DNA of 64,000 nucleotides from G965220305 sp965220305. Its GTDB lineage: Bacteria > Chloroflexota > Dehalococcoidia > Lucifugimonadales > UBA3495. The notes under the pieces are model-generated. The model had not been told where the DNA came from and ran no database searches. It saw only the letters and a program-made list of their open reading frames with translations. How positions within the stretch are numbered: the first letter of the stretch is position 1; each line of letters opens with the position of its first letter. This document shows positions 8,102-16,926 of the stretch, one piece after another. The stretch covers positions 2,790,001 through 2,854,000 of the forward strand of contig OZ244817.1 of the NCBI GenBank assembly GCA_965220305.1, read 5' to 3'. A program made the position numbers and the translations under genes.

Positions 8102-8131
8102 TTGAAAAGGGGTATGCGCCGGTCTTAGAAT
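8102..8131 (+). promoter_or_regulatory. rpsA promoter
   Basis: TTGAAA (8102-8107), 18-base spacer, TAGAAT (8126-8131). It leaves a leader of about 70 bases before the ATG at 8210. Confidence 0.6.
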
Positions 8132-8209
8132 TAGCTACTGGCCCCTTGCCCGGCTGCATCGGCCCCGGCCAGGAGTTCCTTCCAACCAAACTACAGGAGC
8201 GCAAGAGCA

Positions 8210-9313
8210 ATGACTGACGCCGACTTTCCCGCCGTCGATGAAACTTCCGACATGAGCCAATTGTCCGAGGAAACTCTGTCGCCCCGTCAGTACCGCCCCG
8301 GAGAGTTGGTGGAGGGCGAGGTGGTCCGGGTGGACGAAGAGGGCATTGTCGTCAGCGTGGGCCTGAAGACGGAAGGGATGGTGCTGGCCCAGGACATGCG
8401 CTCCCTATCCCAGGAGGAAAGGGACAACATCCAGCCCGGGGATACGCTACAAGTTGCCCTGATGCGGGGTCGCGGCCCCGGGGACATGGCCCTACTGTCT
8501 CTGGACCGGGCCATAGAGGAACGAAACTGGCTGGAGCTGCACCAGTGTATGGAGGAAGGCGTCCTGTTGACCGCCCGGATAACCGGGCAGAATCGGGGCG
8601 GTGTTGAGGTGGACTTCCGGGGGATCCGGGGGTTCGTCCCCTTTTCCCAGTTGGCCCCTCTGCCCCGGGAGACCCGCGACGAGGCCCTGGCAGCCCGCAT
8701 GGGGCAGGAGGCCCAGTTCAACGTCCTGGAGTTGGACCAGGGCAAGGAGCGGCTGGTACTTTCCGAGCGGGCCCAATGGCAGCAGCAGAAAGAGGAAGCC
8801 CGGCAACGGTTCATCGCCAACCTGGAAGAGGGTTCCCTGGTCACGGGAAGGGTCACCTCGCTCCGGGGCTTCGGGGCCTTCGTCAATCTGGGCGACGCCG
8901 ATGGCTTGATTCCCATTTCGGAGCTCTCCTGGACCATGCTCAAGTCCCCCGAGGAAGCGGTCAGCCTGGGCGACGAGGTGCGGGTGCAGGTGCTTCGGGT
9001 GGACCAGGAAAAGGGTCAGATAGCCCTCAGCCTGAAACGCACCCTGCCCGAGCCCTGGGAGACCGTACCCGAGCGGTACTCCGAGGGTCAGATTGTGGAG
9101 GGAACTGTTACCCGGCTGGCCGAATTCGGGGCCTTCGTCAAGCTGGAGGACTGGGTTGAGGGGCTGGTCCACATCTCGGAGTTATCGCCCCGGCGGGTCA
9201 ACCATCCCAAGGAGTGCGTCTACATGGGCCAGAAGGTCAGCGTAATGGTCCTGAGCATCGACGCCGAGAAGCGGCGCATCAGCCTCAGTTACAAGAAGGC
9301 CTACGGGCTGTAG
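8210..9313 (+). CDS. rpsA: 30S ribosomal protein S1-like (four S1 domains)
   Basis: 367-residue protein built from about four S1 RNA-binding repeats: near residues 24-95 (GELVEGEVVRVDEEGIVVSV), 110-180 (VEVDFRGIRGFVPFSQLAPL), 200-270 (GSLVTGRVTSLRGFGAFVNL) and 285-360 (GQIVEGTVTRLAEFGAFVKL). The last two are the most canonical, with GLIPISELSW and GLVHISELSP. Short S1 proteins of this size are usual outside Proteobacteria. They help mRNA docking on the 30S subunit. AGGAGCG lies before the ATG, and a good promoter is at 8102. Confidence 0.9.
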   Translation: MTDADFPAVDETSDMSQLSEETLSPRQYRPGELVEGEVVRVDEEGIVVSVGLKTEGMVLAQDMRSLSQEERDNIQPGDTLQVALMRGRGPGDMALLSLDRAIEERNWLELHQCMEEGVLLTARITGQNRGGVEVDFRGIRGFVPFSQLAPLPRETRDEALAARMGQEAQFNVLELDQGKERLVLSERAQWQQQKEEARQRFIANLEEGSLVTGRVTSLRGFGAFVNLGDADGLIPISELSWTMLKSPEEAVSLGDEVRVQVLRVDQEKGQIALSLKRTLPEPWETVPERYSEGQIVEGTVTRLAEFGAFVKLEDWVEGLVHISELSPRRVNHPKECVYMGQKVSVMVLSIDAEKRRISLSYKKAYGL

Positions 9314-9341
9314 GACCATGCCGAAACTCGCCGCGACTTCC

Positions 9342-9361
9342 GGGTTGCCAGTTGGCAACCC
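9342..9361 (+). other. Perfect hairpin after rpsA
   Basis: GGGTTGCCA (9342-9350), two-base loop, TGGCAACCC (9353-9361). No T-run follows, so it is either a weak terminator or an mRNA 3'-end stabiliser. Confidence 0.45.
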
Positions 9362-9364
9362 AAG

Positions 9365-9744
9365 GGGTAGCCCTCCGGATAGCCATCTTCGCGCAACCTG
9401 CGCCCGATGCGTCCTTCCCAAGGTTCGGCAAAAAGGCCGATGACGCCCCTACCCACCTTGTGCATTACCCAGCCACCCGCTCCATCGTGAGCCCGTCCTA
9501 CGACAATCTCAGGATGAACGGCTAACGCCTCCGCTGATGGTGAACTCCTTATGCCCGGGCATGGTGAGTTGGTCGGACACGCCCCCTTTCAAACTCTCCC
9601 CCATCCAATAAGGGGATATGACTGGCCCCTTCCCCGCAGAAACACCATCATTCTGGCGGAGGCAGGAATTCAAGGGGGTGGCGGCCTGCCTGCCAGGACA
9701 AAAATTGCCTCTACCTGGACAATCTAAAGACCCTGGCATACCCG
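9365..9744. repeat. Non-coding gap with degenerate repeats
   Basis: No convincing gene. It contains degenerate copies of the window's intergenic repeats: clusters around catggtgagtt and gatgaacgg (9510-9570), CATTCTGGCGGAGGCAGGAA near 9648, and the repeat-end sequence AATCTAAAGACCCTGG at 9721-9736. Confidence 0.5.
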
Positions 9745-9928
9745 CAGGGCCTTTTCATTCTCGTCTCACCTGGTCATCCCGTACTTTTCTGTCATTCTGA
9801 GCAGAGCGAAGAATCTAAAGTTCTTGCCCACATCGCTTTTCTTCGGTACTCGGACGAGGTCCCGGATGAGGGATTTCAGATTCTTCGCTTCGCTCAGAAT
9901 GACATTTGCTGAAAATGAAAAGGCCCTG
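9745..9928. mobile_element. MITE-like inverted-repeat element
   Basis: About 184 bp with exact 15-bp terminal inverted repeats, CAGGGCCTTTTCATT (9745-9759) and AATGAAAAGGCCCTG (9914-9928). GGCATACCCGC occurs at both flanks (9735-9745 and 9929-9939), possibly a target duplication. Nested inside, 9790-9904 is a second palindrome with ends TGTCATTCTGAGC and GCTCAGAATGACA. A close relative lies at 42743-42926. No coding capacity, so it would have to be moved in trans. Confidence 0.65.
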
Positions 9929-10087
9929 GGCATACCCGCCCCAGCGGTTACATATTTACGATACCCGTAGTATCATGTAAGCAATCGGGCAATCAAAGCT
10001 CCCAATGTCCCCTGGCGCGGCTAGCCAAGCAAGTCCGGTCGAGACGCCAGCTACCAATACCCAACCCACACACCGAGGGGCCCAACC

Positions 10088-12781
10088 ATGACCGCCAATT
10101 CCGCTGCCGATATTCCCCGGGCCTATAATGCCGCGGAGGTGGAGCAACCCATCTACCAGGAATGGCTGGACAAGGGCTACTTCACCCCGAAAATTGACCC
10201 GGCCAAGTCTCCCTACTGCATCATAATGCCGCCGCCCAACGTCACCGGCGAGCTGCACCTGGGACACGCCCTGACGGCCTCCCTGGAAGACGCTCTCTGC
10301 CGTTGGCGCCGGATGCTGGGCGACTCCACCCTGTGGCTCCCCGGCAAAGACCACGCCGGCATCGCTACCCAGTGGGTGGTGGAGCGCCTGCTGGCCTCCG
10401 AGGGCGCCAGCCGCCAGGACATTGGCCGCGAGAAGTTCGAGGAACGGGTCTGGGAGTGGGTGGAGAAGTACGGCAACACCATCGACGAGCAGCACAAACG
10501 CCTGGGGGCGTCCTGCGACTGGTCCCGCTTGCGCTTCACCCTGGACCCCGGTCCGGTCAAGGCGGTGCGCACCACCTTCGTCAATCTGTACAACCGGGGG
10601 TTAATCTACCGCCACGAGCGCATCATCAACTGGTGCCCCCGCTGTTCCACCGCCCTGTCGGACCTGGAGGTGGAGTACGAAGAGCAGGACGGCAAGCTCT
10701 ACCACATCCGCTACCCCCTGGCCGATGGCGGCGGGCATATAACCGTGGCCACCACCCGTCCCGAATCCATGCTGGGGGATACCGGGGTGGCGGTCCACCC
10801 GGACGACCCCCGCTACCAGGCCCTGGTGGGCCGGGACGCTATCCTGCCCATCATGGACCGGCGCATCCCCATCGTCGCCGACACTGCCATTGAGCCTGAG
10901 TTCGGCACCGGGGCTTTGAAGGTGACGCCGGGCCACGATGTGGTGGACTTTGAAATCGGCGAGCGGCACAATCTGGAAATCGTCAACGTCATCGGCTTCG
11001 ACGGCCACATGACCGAGGCCGCCGGCAAGTATGTGGGAAGGGAGAGGTTCCAGGCCCGGGCAGATGTGGTTGCCGAGTTGGAGAGCCTGGGAGTGTTGGA
11101 GAAGGTCGAAGACCTGCGAAACTCGCTGGGCCATTGCCAACGCTGCGACTCGGTGGTGGAGCCCCTCATCAGCTTACAGTGGTTTGTCAACGTGGGTAGC
11201 CACGACACGCCGGGGAGCATCGCCAGCCGCGCCCACGCCGCCGTTGCCGACGGCGACATCCGCATCGTGCCCGAGCGGTTCGGGCGGGTCTACCTGAACT
11301 GGCTGGAGAACATCCGGGACTGGTGCATTAGCCGCCAATTGTGGTGGGGCCACCGCATCCCCGTTTGGTACTGCGCCAACTGCCCCGACCCTATCGCCTC
11401 GGTGGAAGACCTCGCCCAGTGTCCCAGTTGCGGCTCCACGGCCTTGACCCAGGACCCGGACGTGCTGGATACCTGGTTCAGTTCCGGCCTGTGGCCTCAT
11501 TCCACCCTGGGCTGGCCCGACGACGCGGCGGACCTGGAATACTTCTACCCCACCGCCGTGATGGAGACGGGCTACGACATTCTGTTCTTCTGGGTCGCCC
11601 GCATGATTATCATGGGCCTGGAAAATACGGGCCAGGTCCCCTTCCGCACCGTCTATCTCCACGGCATGGTGCGCGACGCCCAGGGCGCCAAGATGAGCAA
11701 GACCCGGGGCAACACCATGGACCCCCTGGAGCTGGTGGACCGCTACGGCACCGACGCCCTGCGATTTGCCCTGACCACCGGCACCGCCCCGGGCAACGAC
11801 CTGCGCCTCAGTGATTCCAAGCTGGAGGCGGCCCGTAACTTCGCCAACAAAGTCTGGAACGCCGCCCGCTTCGTGATGACCAGCCTGGAAGGGCGCAGCG
11901 AACTGGAGGGCTGGAGCCAGTTGCCCCAGTTGGAGCACCGGGAAGACCGCTGGATTGTCAGCCGTCTGGACCAGCTAACCGCCGAGGTGAACCAGTCCCT
12001 GGAAGACTTCGAGCTGGGAGATGCCCAGCAGAAGCTCTACGATTTCATCTGGAACGATTTCTGCGACTGGCACATCGAGATGGCCAAGGTGCGCCTCCGG
12101 TCCGGTGCGTCGCCATCGCCGCTACCCGTGTTGGCCCACGTGTTGGAGCGCAGCCTCCGGTTGCTGCATCCCTTCATGCCCTTCCTTACCGAGGCCATCT
12201 GGCAACGGTTGGTTTCCCGGCTCCCCCGGGAGGGAGATCTGCCCGAGTCCATTATGGTCGCTCCCTACCCCGTGGCCGCCGCGCCCCGCCAGGACCGGCA
12301 GGCCGAAGAGGAAATGTCCCTGGTGATGCAGGCCATCCGCGCCGTACGCAATACCCGCTCCCAGTTGCACATACCCGCCAACCAGCGCCTGGAAGCCCTG
12401 GTGGAGACCGACGGCCTTCAGGGCGTTATCGAAGAAGAGGCGGAGGTCATCCGCGCGCTGTCCCGGGTGGAACCGTTGCGTATAGTCGCCGGTGGTTCCG
12501 CCTCGGAAGGCCAGCTACGGGGTGTCACCCTGGTGGTGAACCCCCTGGTGGTGCGGCTTCTCCTGGAAGGGGTGGTGGACCTGTCGGCGGAGCAGCAGCG
12601 GCTGGAGCGGGAGTTGGAGAACTGCCGCAAGAACCTGGACCGGGTCCAGCGGCTGGTTGCCAACCCAGACTTTCGCGCCAAGGCCCGCGCCGAGGTGGTG
12701 GAAAACGAGGAGGAACGGCTGCGGTCGCTGACCGAGCAGCAGCAGCGGCTGGAAGAGATCCTGGTCCAGTTGACCGGCTAA
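10088..12781 (+). CDS. valS: Valyl-tRNA synthetase
   Basis: 897-residue class I synthetase that charges tRNA-Val. The HIGH-type signature is in PPPNVTGELHLGHAL near residue 50 and the KMSKS motif is GAKMSKTRGN near residue 535. The editing domain includes TTRPESMLGDTGVAVHP. Zinc-site-like cysteines are in WYCANCPDP and CPSCGS, and DPDVLDTWFSSGLWPHSTLG is the usual ValS block. The C-terminal coiled coil (LSAEQQRLERELENCRKNLD) is present, so the protein is full length. GAGGGG precedes the ATG. The leader (9940-10087) shows no T-box AGGGTGG-type element. Confidence 0.97.
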   Translation: MTANSAADIPRAYNAAEVEQPIYQEWLDKGYFTPKIDPAKSPYCIIMPPPNVTGELHLGHALTASLEDALCRWRRMLGDSTLWLPGKDHAGIATQWVVERLLASEGASRQDIGREKFEERVWEWVEKYGNTIDEQHKRLGASCDWSRLRFTLDPGPVKAVRTTFVNLYNRGLIYRHERIINWCPRCSTALSDLEVEYEEQDGKLYHIRYPLADGGGHITVATTRPESMLGDTGVAVHPDDPRYQALVGRDAILPIMDRRIPIVADTAIEPEFGTGALKVTPGHDVVDFEIGERHNLEIVNVIGFDGHMTEAAGKYVGRERFQARADVVAELESLGVLEKVEDLRNSLGHCQRCDSVVEPLISLQWFVNVGSHDTPGSIASRAHAAVADGDIRIVPERFGRVYLNWLENIRDWCISRQLWWGHRIPVWYCANCPDPIASVEDLAQCPSCGSTALTQDPDVLDTWFSSGLWPHSTLGWPDDAADLEYFYPTAVMETGYDILFFWVARMIIMGLENTGQVPFRTVYLHGMVRDAQGAKMSKTRGNTMDPLELVDRYGTDALRFALTTGTAPGNDLRLSDSKLEAARNFANKVWNAARFVMTSLEGRSELEGWSQLPQLEHREDRWIVSRLDQLTAEVNQSLEDFELGDAQQKLYDFIWNDFCDWHIEMAKVRLRSGASPSPLPVLAHVLERSLRLLHPFMPFLTEAIWQRLVSRLPREGDLPESIMVAPYPVAAAPRQDRQAEEEMSLVMQAIRAVRNTRSQLHIPANQRLEALVETDGLQGVIEEEAEVIRALSRVEPLRIVAGGSASEGQLRGVTLVVNPLVVRLLLEGVVDLSAEQQRLERELENCRKNLDRVQRLVANPDFRAKARAEVVENEEERLRSLTEQQQRLEEILVQLTG

Positions 12782-12812
12782 CGGCTCCCCCAACTACTTT
12801 AAGGATTTATAG

Positions 12813-13424
12813 ATGTTCATTATGAAGAAACTATTCATTGTTCTGTGTTGTTTGACCCTGGGAGTATCCCTGTTGGCGGCCTGCGGCGGCGACGGCGACC
12901 CCACCGCCGCCCCGGCGGCCCCCACTCCTACGGAAGCTCCCGCCCCCACCGACGCACCTACGCCTATCCCGACGGAGCCGCCCGCGCCGACCGAGGCGCC
13001 CACGGCTGTGCCTACTGTGGCTCCCGTTCCTACGGAGGCCCCCACCCAGGCGCCTCCCCCTACTACGGCCGCGCCTCAGCCCACGGCTGCGCCGACGCTG
13101 GCTCCCACCGCTGCGCCCGTTCCCACGCCATTGGCCACCCTGGTGCCGGTGGATAAATCGAGCCCGCCCCACGTATTTATTGGCCGGGCCACTTTGGACG
13201 GCGTCCCCGTCCCCGACGGCACCTTGATTACCGCCTGGGTTGGCGATGTTGCCGTGGCCGCCGGCACCGTCAGTGGCGGCGCGGGCAAATTCCCGACCCT
13301 CCAGGTGTTCGGGGCCGGTCAGACCGTCAGTTTCAAGATAGGCGACCTGGACGCCAACGAGAGCTTTGGTCCCACCAGCATCGGCGGAGCGGACGTCTTG
13401 GTGTTGACCACTTCCCGCCCCTGA
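12813..13424 (+). CDS. Lipoprotein with Pro/Thr/Ala linker and HVF-type domain
   Basis: 203 residues. The lipoprotein signal MFIMKKLFIVLCCLTLGVS ends in LAAC, so Cys24 would be lipidated and the protein anchored outside the membrane. Residues about 30-115 form a low-complexity Pro/Thr/Ala linker (TPTEAPAPTDAPTPIPTEP). The C-terminal domain (SPPHVFIGRATLDGVPVPDG to IGGADVLVLT) closely matches that of the collagen-like protein at 64, including VSFKIGDLDANE versus VTFKIGSFDAME. AAGGAT lies eight bases before the ATG. A surface-displayed binding or structural role is likely; the partner is unknown. Confidence 0.8.
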   Translation: MFIMKKLFIVLCCLTLGVSLLAACGGDGDPTAAPAAPTPTEAPAPTDAPTPIPTEPPAPTEAPTAVPTVAPVPTEAPTQAPPPTTAAPQPTAAPTLAPTAAPVPTPLATLVPVDKSSPPHVFIGRATLDGVPVPDGTLITAWVGDVAVAAGTVSGGAGKFPTLQVFGAGQTVSFKIGDLDANESFGPTSIGGADVLVLTTSRP

Positions 13425-13515
13425 TTCCCAAAAGGGGAACTCTCCCAAGCCAGGATTGAAGGACCGTTATCGTCCGCAGCGTGACCAAGAAGTACAGGGA
13501 CAGGTACGTGCAACC

Positions 13516-14385
13516 GTGAGCAGCGAGTTGGGCATCATCGGTTTTCCCATAGGGCACTCCATCTCCCCGGTGTTCCAACAGGCGGCCCTGGACCACTGTG
13601 GCATCGACGCCACCTACCAGGCCCGGGAGGTGGCCCCGGAGCAGGTGGGCCGGTTCATCCAGGGGCTGCGGGAGTCCGGGTACCTGGGTATCAACGTCAC
13701 GCTGCCCCACAAGGAGGCGGTGATTCCCCACCTGGACGAGGTGGACGAATGGGCCACCGAGGCCGGAGCGGTCAACACCATCGTCAACCGGGATGGGCGG
13801 CTCACCGGGCACAACACCGATGGCTACGGGTTTCTGCAGGGGCTGAAATACGGCGGCAACTTTGAACCCCGGGGTCGCCGGGTGTTGCTGCTGGGGGCCG
13901 GAGGCGCAGCCCGGGGTGTGGTCTTGGCCCTGGCCCGTGAGGGTGTGCAGGAAATAGTCGTCGCCAACCGCACCTTGGGCCGGGCTGAAGCCCTGGTAAG
14001 GGTGGCCCAGGGTCGGGGAGTGAGCAGCCAGGCCATCCCCCTGGAGTGGAACGAGCTGTCCCTGGCGGCGGTGCAGGCCGACCTCATAGTCAACTGCACC
14101 ACCCTGGGTATGACCCACGGCCCGGACGCCTCCGCCAGCCCGCTGCTGCGGCACCAGATACCCCCGACGGCCTTGGTCTACGACCTGGTGTATAATCCCC
14201 TGGAAACGGCCCTGCTCCGAGAAGCGGCCCACGCCGGAGCCGGGACCCTGGGGGGGATCCAGATGCTGGTGCACCAGGGCGCGGCGTCCTTCGAGATGTG
14301 GACCGGCCAACCCGCCCCGGTGGAGGTGATGCTGGCAGCGGCGGTGGAGGCCATGCGGGCCAGGGCCCAGACGGAAAGCGCCTGA
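13516..14385 (+). CDS. aroE: Shikimate dehydrogenase (NADP+)
   Basis: 289-residue enzyme that reduces 3-dehydroshikimate to shikimate. Family motifs: GIIGFPIGHSISPVFQQAAL at the N-terminus (substrate-binding Ser pair), NVTLPHKEAV with the catalytic Lys, GAVNTIV, GHNTDGYGF with the catalytic Asp, and the nucleotide loop LLGAGGAARGVV. GTG 13516 puts the enzyme fold right at the N-terminus; an upstream TTG (13456) would add an unsupported 20-residue extension. It forms a shikimate-pathway group with aroC at 15091, separated by the HEPN-like gene. Confidence 0.93.
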   Translation: MSSELGIIGFPIGHSISPVFQQAALDHCGIDATYQAREVAPEQVGRFIQGLRESGYLGINVTLPHKEAVIPHLDEVDEWATEAGAVNTIVNRDGRLTGHNTDGYGFLQGLKYGGNFEPRGRRVLLLGAGGAARGVVLALAREGVQEIVVANRTLGRAEALVRVAQGRGVSSQAIPLEWNELSLAAVQADLIVNCTTLGMTHGPDASASPLLRHQIPPTALVYDLVYNPLETALLREAAHAGAGTLGGIQMLVHQGAASFEMWTGQPAPVEVMLAAAVEAMRARAQTESA

Positions 14386-14553
14386 CCCGAGCAGATTCTC
14401 TTCTCCGACTCTGGTTCGCCTTACTCCCGGGAAACCGGGCCAAAGAGAGGTATGCCATGTCTGATGTTCAGGTCGGAATTTGCCGGTGGCCCAGGTATGC
14501 CGTTATTCCTACGATGAAGTAGTGGACCACGGGATGACTCTCGGAGGAAAGCC

Positions 14554-15087
14554 ATGACAACACCTTTGCCGGAGCCGCGACAAGAGGGTGCGGCTCCCGA
14601 CGATCGGGTGGCGATAAGCCGCCGGTTCATTCAACACGCGCGGGAGGAACTTGAACGAGGCAACCGTCTCCAAGCCTCGGAGAAGACCTGGGGCGCGCTG
14701 GCCCAGGTCCTCAAGGCCATCTCGCAGGAGCGGAACTGGCAGCACCGGGGACACGACAACATCGTGGCCGCCGGAGAGCATATTGGGGTCGAGTACAACC
14801 ACCCGGAGATAGTTCTGGCAATCAGTGAAGCGAACATGCTGCACCGCAATTTCTACGAGAATTTTGAAGACGCGGAGGAAGTCGGGCACACCATCGACCT
14901 GGTAGAGTCGGTGTTGCCGGATTTGGAGGCCATTCGGTACGCGCCACCCCGCCATTTTGTCATCAGCACCCCGCGACGACGGCGAAACGTATATTTGCTA
15001 ACGAACAATGATAACGTAAAAATTGGCGATGAGTCGGCGGTCGGCTTCTCGCTGAATCATCCCCCCGACCTGAACGGAGGAAGTTAA
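14554..15087 (+). CDS. PaREP1-family (HEPN-like) protein between aroE and aroC
   Basis: 177-residue helical protein. RRFIQHAREELERGNRLQAS then EKTWGALAQVLKAISQERNW is the hallmark of PaREP1-like HEPN-fold proteins. A glyoxalase-like or nucleotidyltransferase partner is absent. AGGAAA lies before the ATG. The stop codon is three bases before the aroC start, and the aroC ribosome site GGAGGAAG lies inside the end of this gene, so the two are co-transcribed and probably coupled. It is related to the shorter protein at 905. A catalytic RxxxxH motif is not evident. Role in the aromatic amino-acid operon is unknown; it may be an insertion. Confidence 0.75.
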   Translation: MTTPLPEPRQEGAAPDDRVAISRRFIQHAREELERGNRLQASEKTWGALAQVLKAISQERNWQHRGHDNIVAAGEHIGVEYNHPEIVLAISEANMLHRNFYENFEDAEEVGHTIDLVESVLPDLEAIRYAPPRHFVISTPRRRRNVYLLTNNDNVKIGDESAVGFSLNHPPDLNGGS

Positions 15088-15090
15088 GCC

Positions 15091-16272
15091 ATGATTCGTT
15101 GGTTCACCGCAGGCGAGTCCCACGGCCAGGGATTGGTCATCATCGTGGAAGGAGTCCCGGCAGCCCTGCCCATGAGCGAGGACTACATCGGTATCCAACT
15201 GGCCCGGCGGCAGCGCGGCTACGGTCGGGGGGGCCGGATGCTCATCGAGCAGGACCGGGCCAGCATTATTTCCGGCATCCGCCACGGGTTCACCCTGGGC
15301 AGCCCCATCGGCATGACCTTGGAAAACAAGGACTGGGTCAACTGGCAGGAAGCTATGGCGGTGGAGTACGTTGAGAACCCCTCCCAGGAGGGCCGGAACC
15401 AGCGGGTCACCCGCATCCGGCCCGGCCACGCCGACCTGCCCGGCACCATCAAGTACGGCTTCAACGACGTGCGTAACTCCCTGGAGCGGGCCAGCGCCCG
15501 GGAGACCGCCGCCCGGGTGGCCGCCGGTTCCATCGCCATGGGGCTGCTGGAGGAGTTCGGCATCAAGCTGCACAGCCACGCCATATCCATCGGCGAGGTT
15601 TGGGCCAACCCCGGTGAAGCCATCGACTGGGACGCGGTGGAGGAATCGCCGGTGCGCTGCGCCGACCCAGAGGCCGCCACCCGCATGATGGTCGAGATTG
15701 ACGCCGCCAAGGAGGCCGGGGACACCGTCGGCGGCACCGTGGAAGTGGTCGCCGAGGGCGTCCCCATTGGGCTGGGTTCCCATGTCCACTGGGACCGGAA
15801 AATCGACGCCCGATTGTCCCAGGCCCTCATGTCCATCAACGCCGTCAAGGCCGTGTCCATCGGCCCCGGCTGGGAGGCCATCAGCCGGCGCGGCTCTGAG
15901 TTCCAGGACGTTATCCTCCCGGTGACCGACCCGGAGAATCCCTGGCAGCGGGAGACCAACCGCTCCGGTGGCATCGAGGGTGGCATGACCACCGGAATGC
16001 CCGTGGTGGCCCGCTTCGCCATCAAGCCCATCGCCACCCTGCGCAACCCCCTGCCCTCGGTGGACCTGGACACCGGGGAGCCGGTGCAGGCCCACTTCGA
16101 GCGTTCCGACGTTTGCCAGGTGCCCCCGGCGGGGGTCATCGGCGAAGCGATGATGGCCCTGGTGCTGGCCGACGCCTTCATGGAGAAGTTCGGCGGCGAC
16201 TCTATACCCGAGACCCGGCGCAACTACGAGGGGTACATGAAGACCATTGGCCCCCGCCGGATGTACGAGTAG
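15091..16272 (+). CDS. aroC: Chorismate synthase
   Basis: 393-residue FMN-dependent enzyme that converts EPSP to chorismate, the last shared step to aromatic amino acids. Family blocks seen in order: FTAGESHGQGLVIIVEGVPA at the start, RRQRGYGRGGRM, SGIRHGFTLGSPIGM, RIRPGHADLPGTIKYG, NSLERASARETAARVAAG, and near the C-terminus MTTGMPVVARFAIKPIATL and RSDVCQVPPAGVIGEAM. Length is normal. Translation is set by a GGAGGAAG site overlapping the end of the preceding HEPN-like gene. Confidence 0.97.
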   Translation: MIRWFTAGESHGQGLVIIVEGVPAALPMSEDYIGIQLARRQRGYGRGGRMLIEQDRASIISGIRHGFTLGSPIGMTLENKDWVNWQEAMAVEYVENPSQEGRNQRVTRIRPGHADLPGTIKYGFNDVRNSLERASARETAARVAAGSIAMGLLEEFGIKLHSHAISIGEVWANPGEAIDWDAVEESPVRCADPEAATRMMVEIDAAKEAGDTVGGTVEVVAEGVPIGLGSHVHWDRKIDARLSQALMSINAVKAVSIGPGWEAISRRGSEFQDVILPVTDPENPWQRETNRSGGIEGGMTTGMPVVARFAIKPIATLRNPLPSVDLDTGEPVQAHFERSDVCQVPPAGVIGEAMMALVLADAFMEKFGGDSIPETRRNYEGYMKTIGPRRMYE

Positions 16273-16299
16273 GGGCTTATCCCCTCCAAGGTTGATGAT

Positions 16300-16926
16300 G
16301 TGTGGCGCGTCAACGTTCACAAAGACAAAATTTCCATTTTGGTTTCTATCATTGGCGCTTTTGCCTCCGTGGCAAGTGTTACAATCCCACTTCTGATTTT
16401 GCCTCAGAATGCTCCTTGGTGGGCGATAGCACTTATCGTCGTATTTGTCCTGCTGATGCTCATAGCCATAATTTTGGTGCTTAAATCGGAAACTATGGTT
16501 CATGTGTACCAAATTGAAGACCAGCAGGGCATTCGTAACTACATGTTTCGTTGGATAAGGAATGGTGGACGGGTTGCCATTTGGACTCGCGACATGAGTT
16601 GGGTAAACGATGAAGAAATGCGGCAAATGTTACGCGACAAGGCAGAACGTAGGGAACTGATTATTTGCTTACCAGAAGAGATTGACAAAAGTACGGAGCT
16701 TGAACAGAGAGGCGCAGAAGTAATAGCCTATGACACATGGGAGGCCCCGGCCACCAGGTTCACAATAGTTAACTATGAGCAGGAAGGCTCTCGGGTAGCT
16801 GTGGGTAGGCGTCACGGTAATCTACACTTCATTCAGGAGTTTTCAGCGGGGGAGCATACCGCGTTTCATATGGCGCAGGACTTGGTAAGGCTGGTACGGG
16901 AGCAGAACAACACTCGTGAGCAATGA
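16300..16926 (+). CDS. Two-TM membrane protein with soluble PLD-like C-terminal domain
   Basis: 208 residues. Two transmembrane helices are clear (about 11-33 and 37-62). The cytoplasmic part has a possible phospholipase-D-like alpha/beta pattern (GGRVAIWTRDMSWVNDEE, ELIICLPEEIDKS, GAEVIAYDTWEAPATRFTIV) but no HKD catalytic motif, so the assignment is by feel and weak. The start is GTG 16300 with AAGG upstream. Its 3' end overlaps the next gene by 11 bases. Both genes are visibly AT-richer than the aro genes before them, which suggests acquisition. It could sense or anchor a partner at the membrane; function unknown. Confidence 0.6.
   Translation: MWRVNVHKDKISILVSIIGAFASVASVTIPLLILPQNAPWWAIALIVVFVLLMLIAIILVLKSETMVHVYQIEDQQGIRNYMFRWIRNGGRVAIWTRDMSWVNDEEMRQMLRDKAERRELIICLPEEIDKSTELEQRGAEVIAYDTWEAPATRFTIVNYEQEGSRVAVGRRHGNLHFIQEFSAGEHTAFHMAQDLVRLVREQNNTREQ

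Noticed and set aside
9940..10087. T-box riboswitch upstream of valS
   Set aside because: Looked for the AGGGTGG-type T-box and a following terminator; neither is visible. Only a short GATAC/GTATC inverted repeat near 9970.
14998..16626. Long open frame on the minus strand over aroC
   Set aside because: It is antisense to a clear chorismate synthase, rich in His/Gly/Asp from reading high-GC codons backwards, with no domain.
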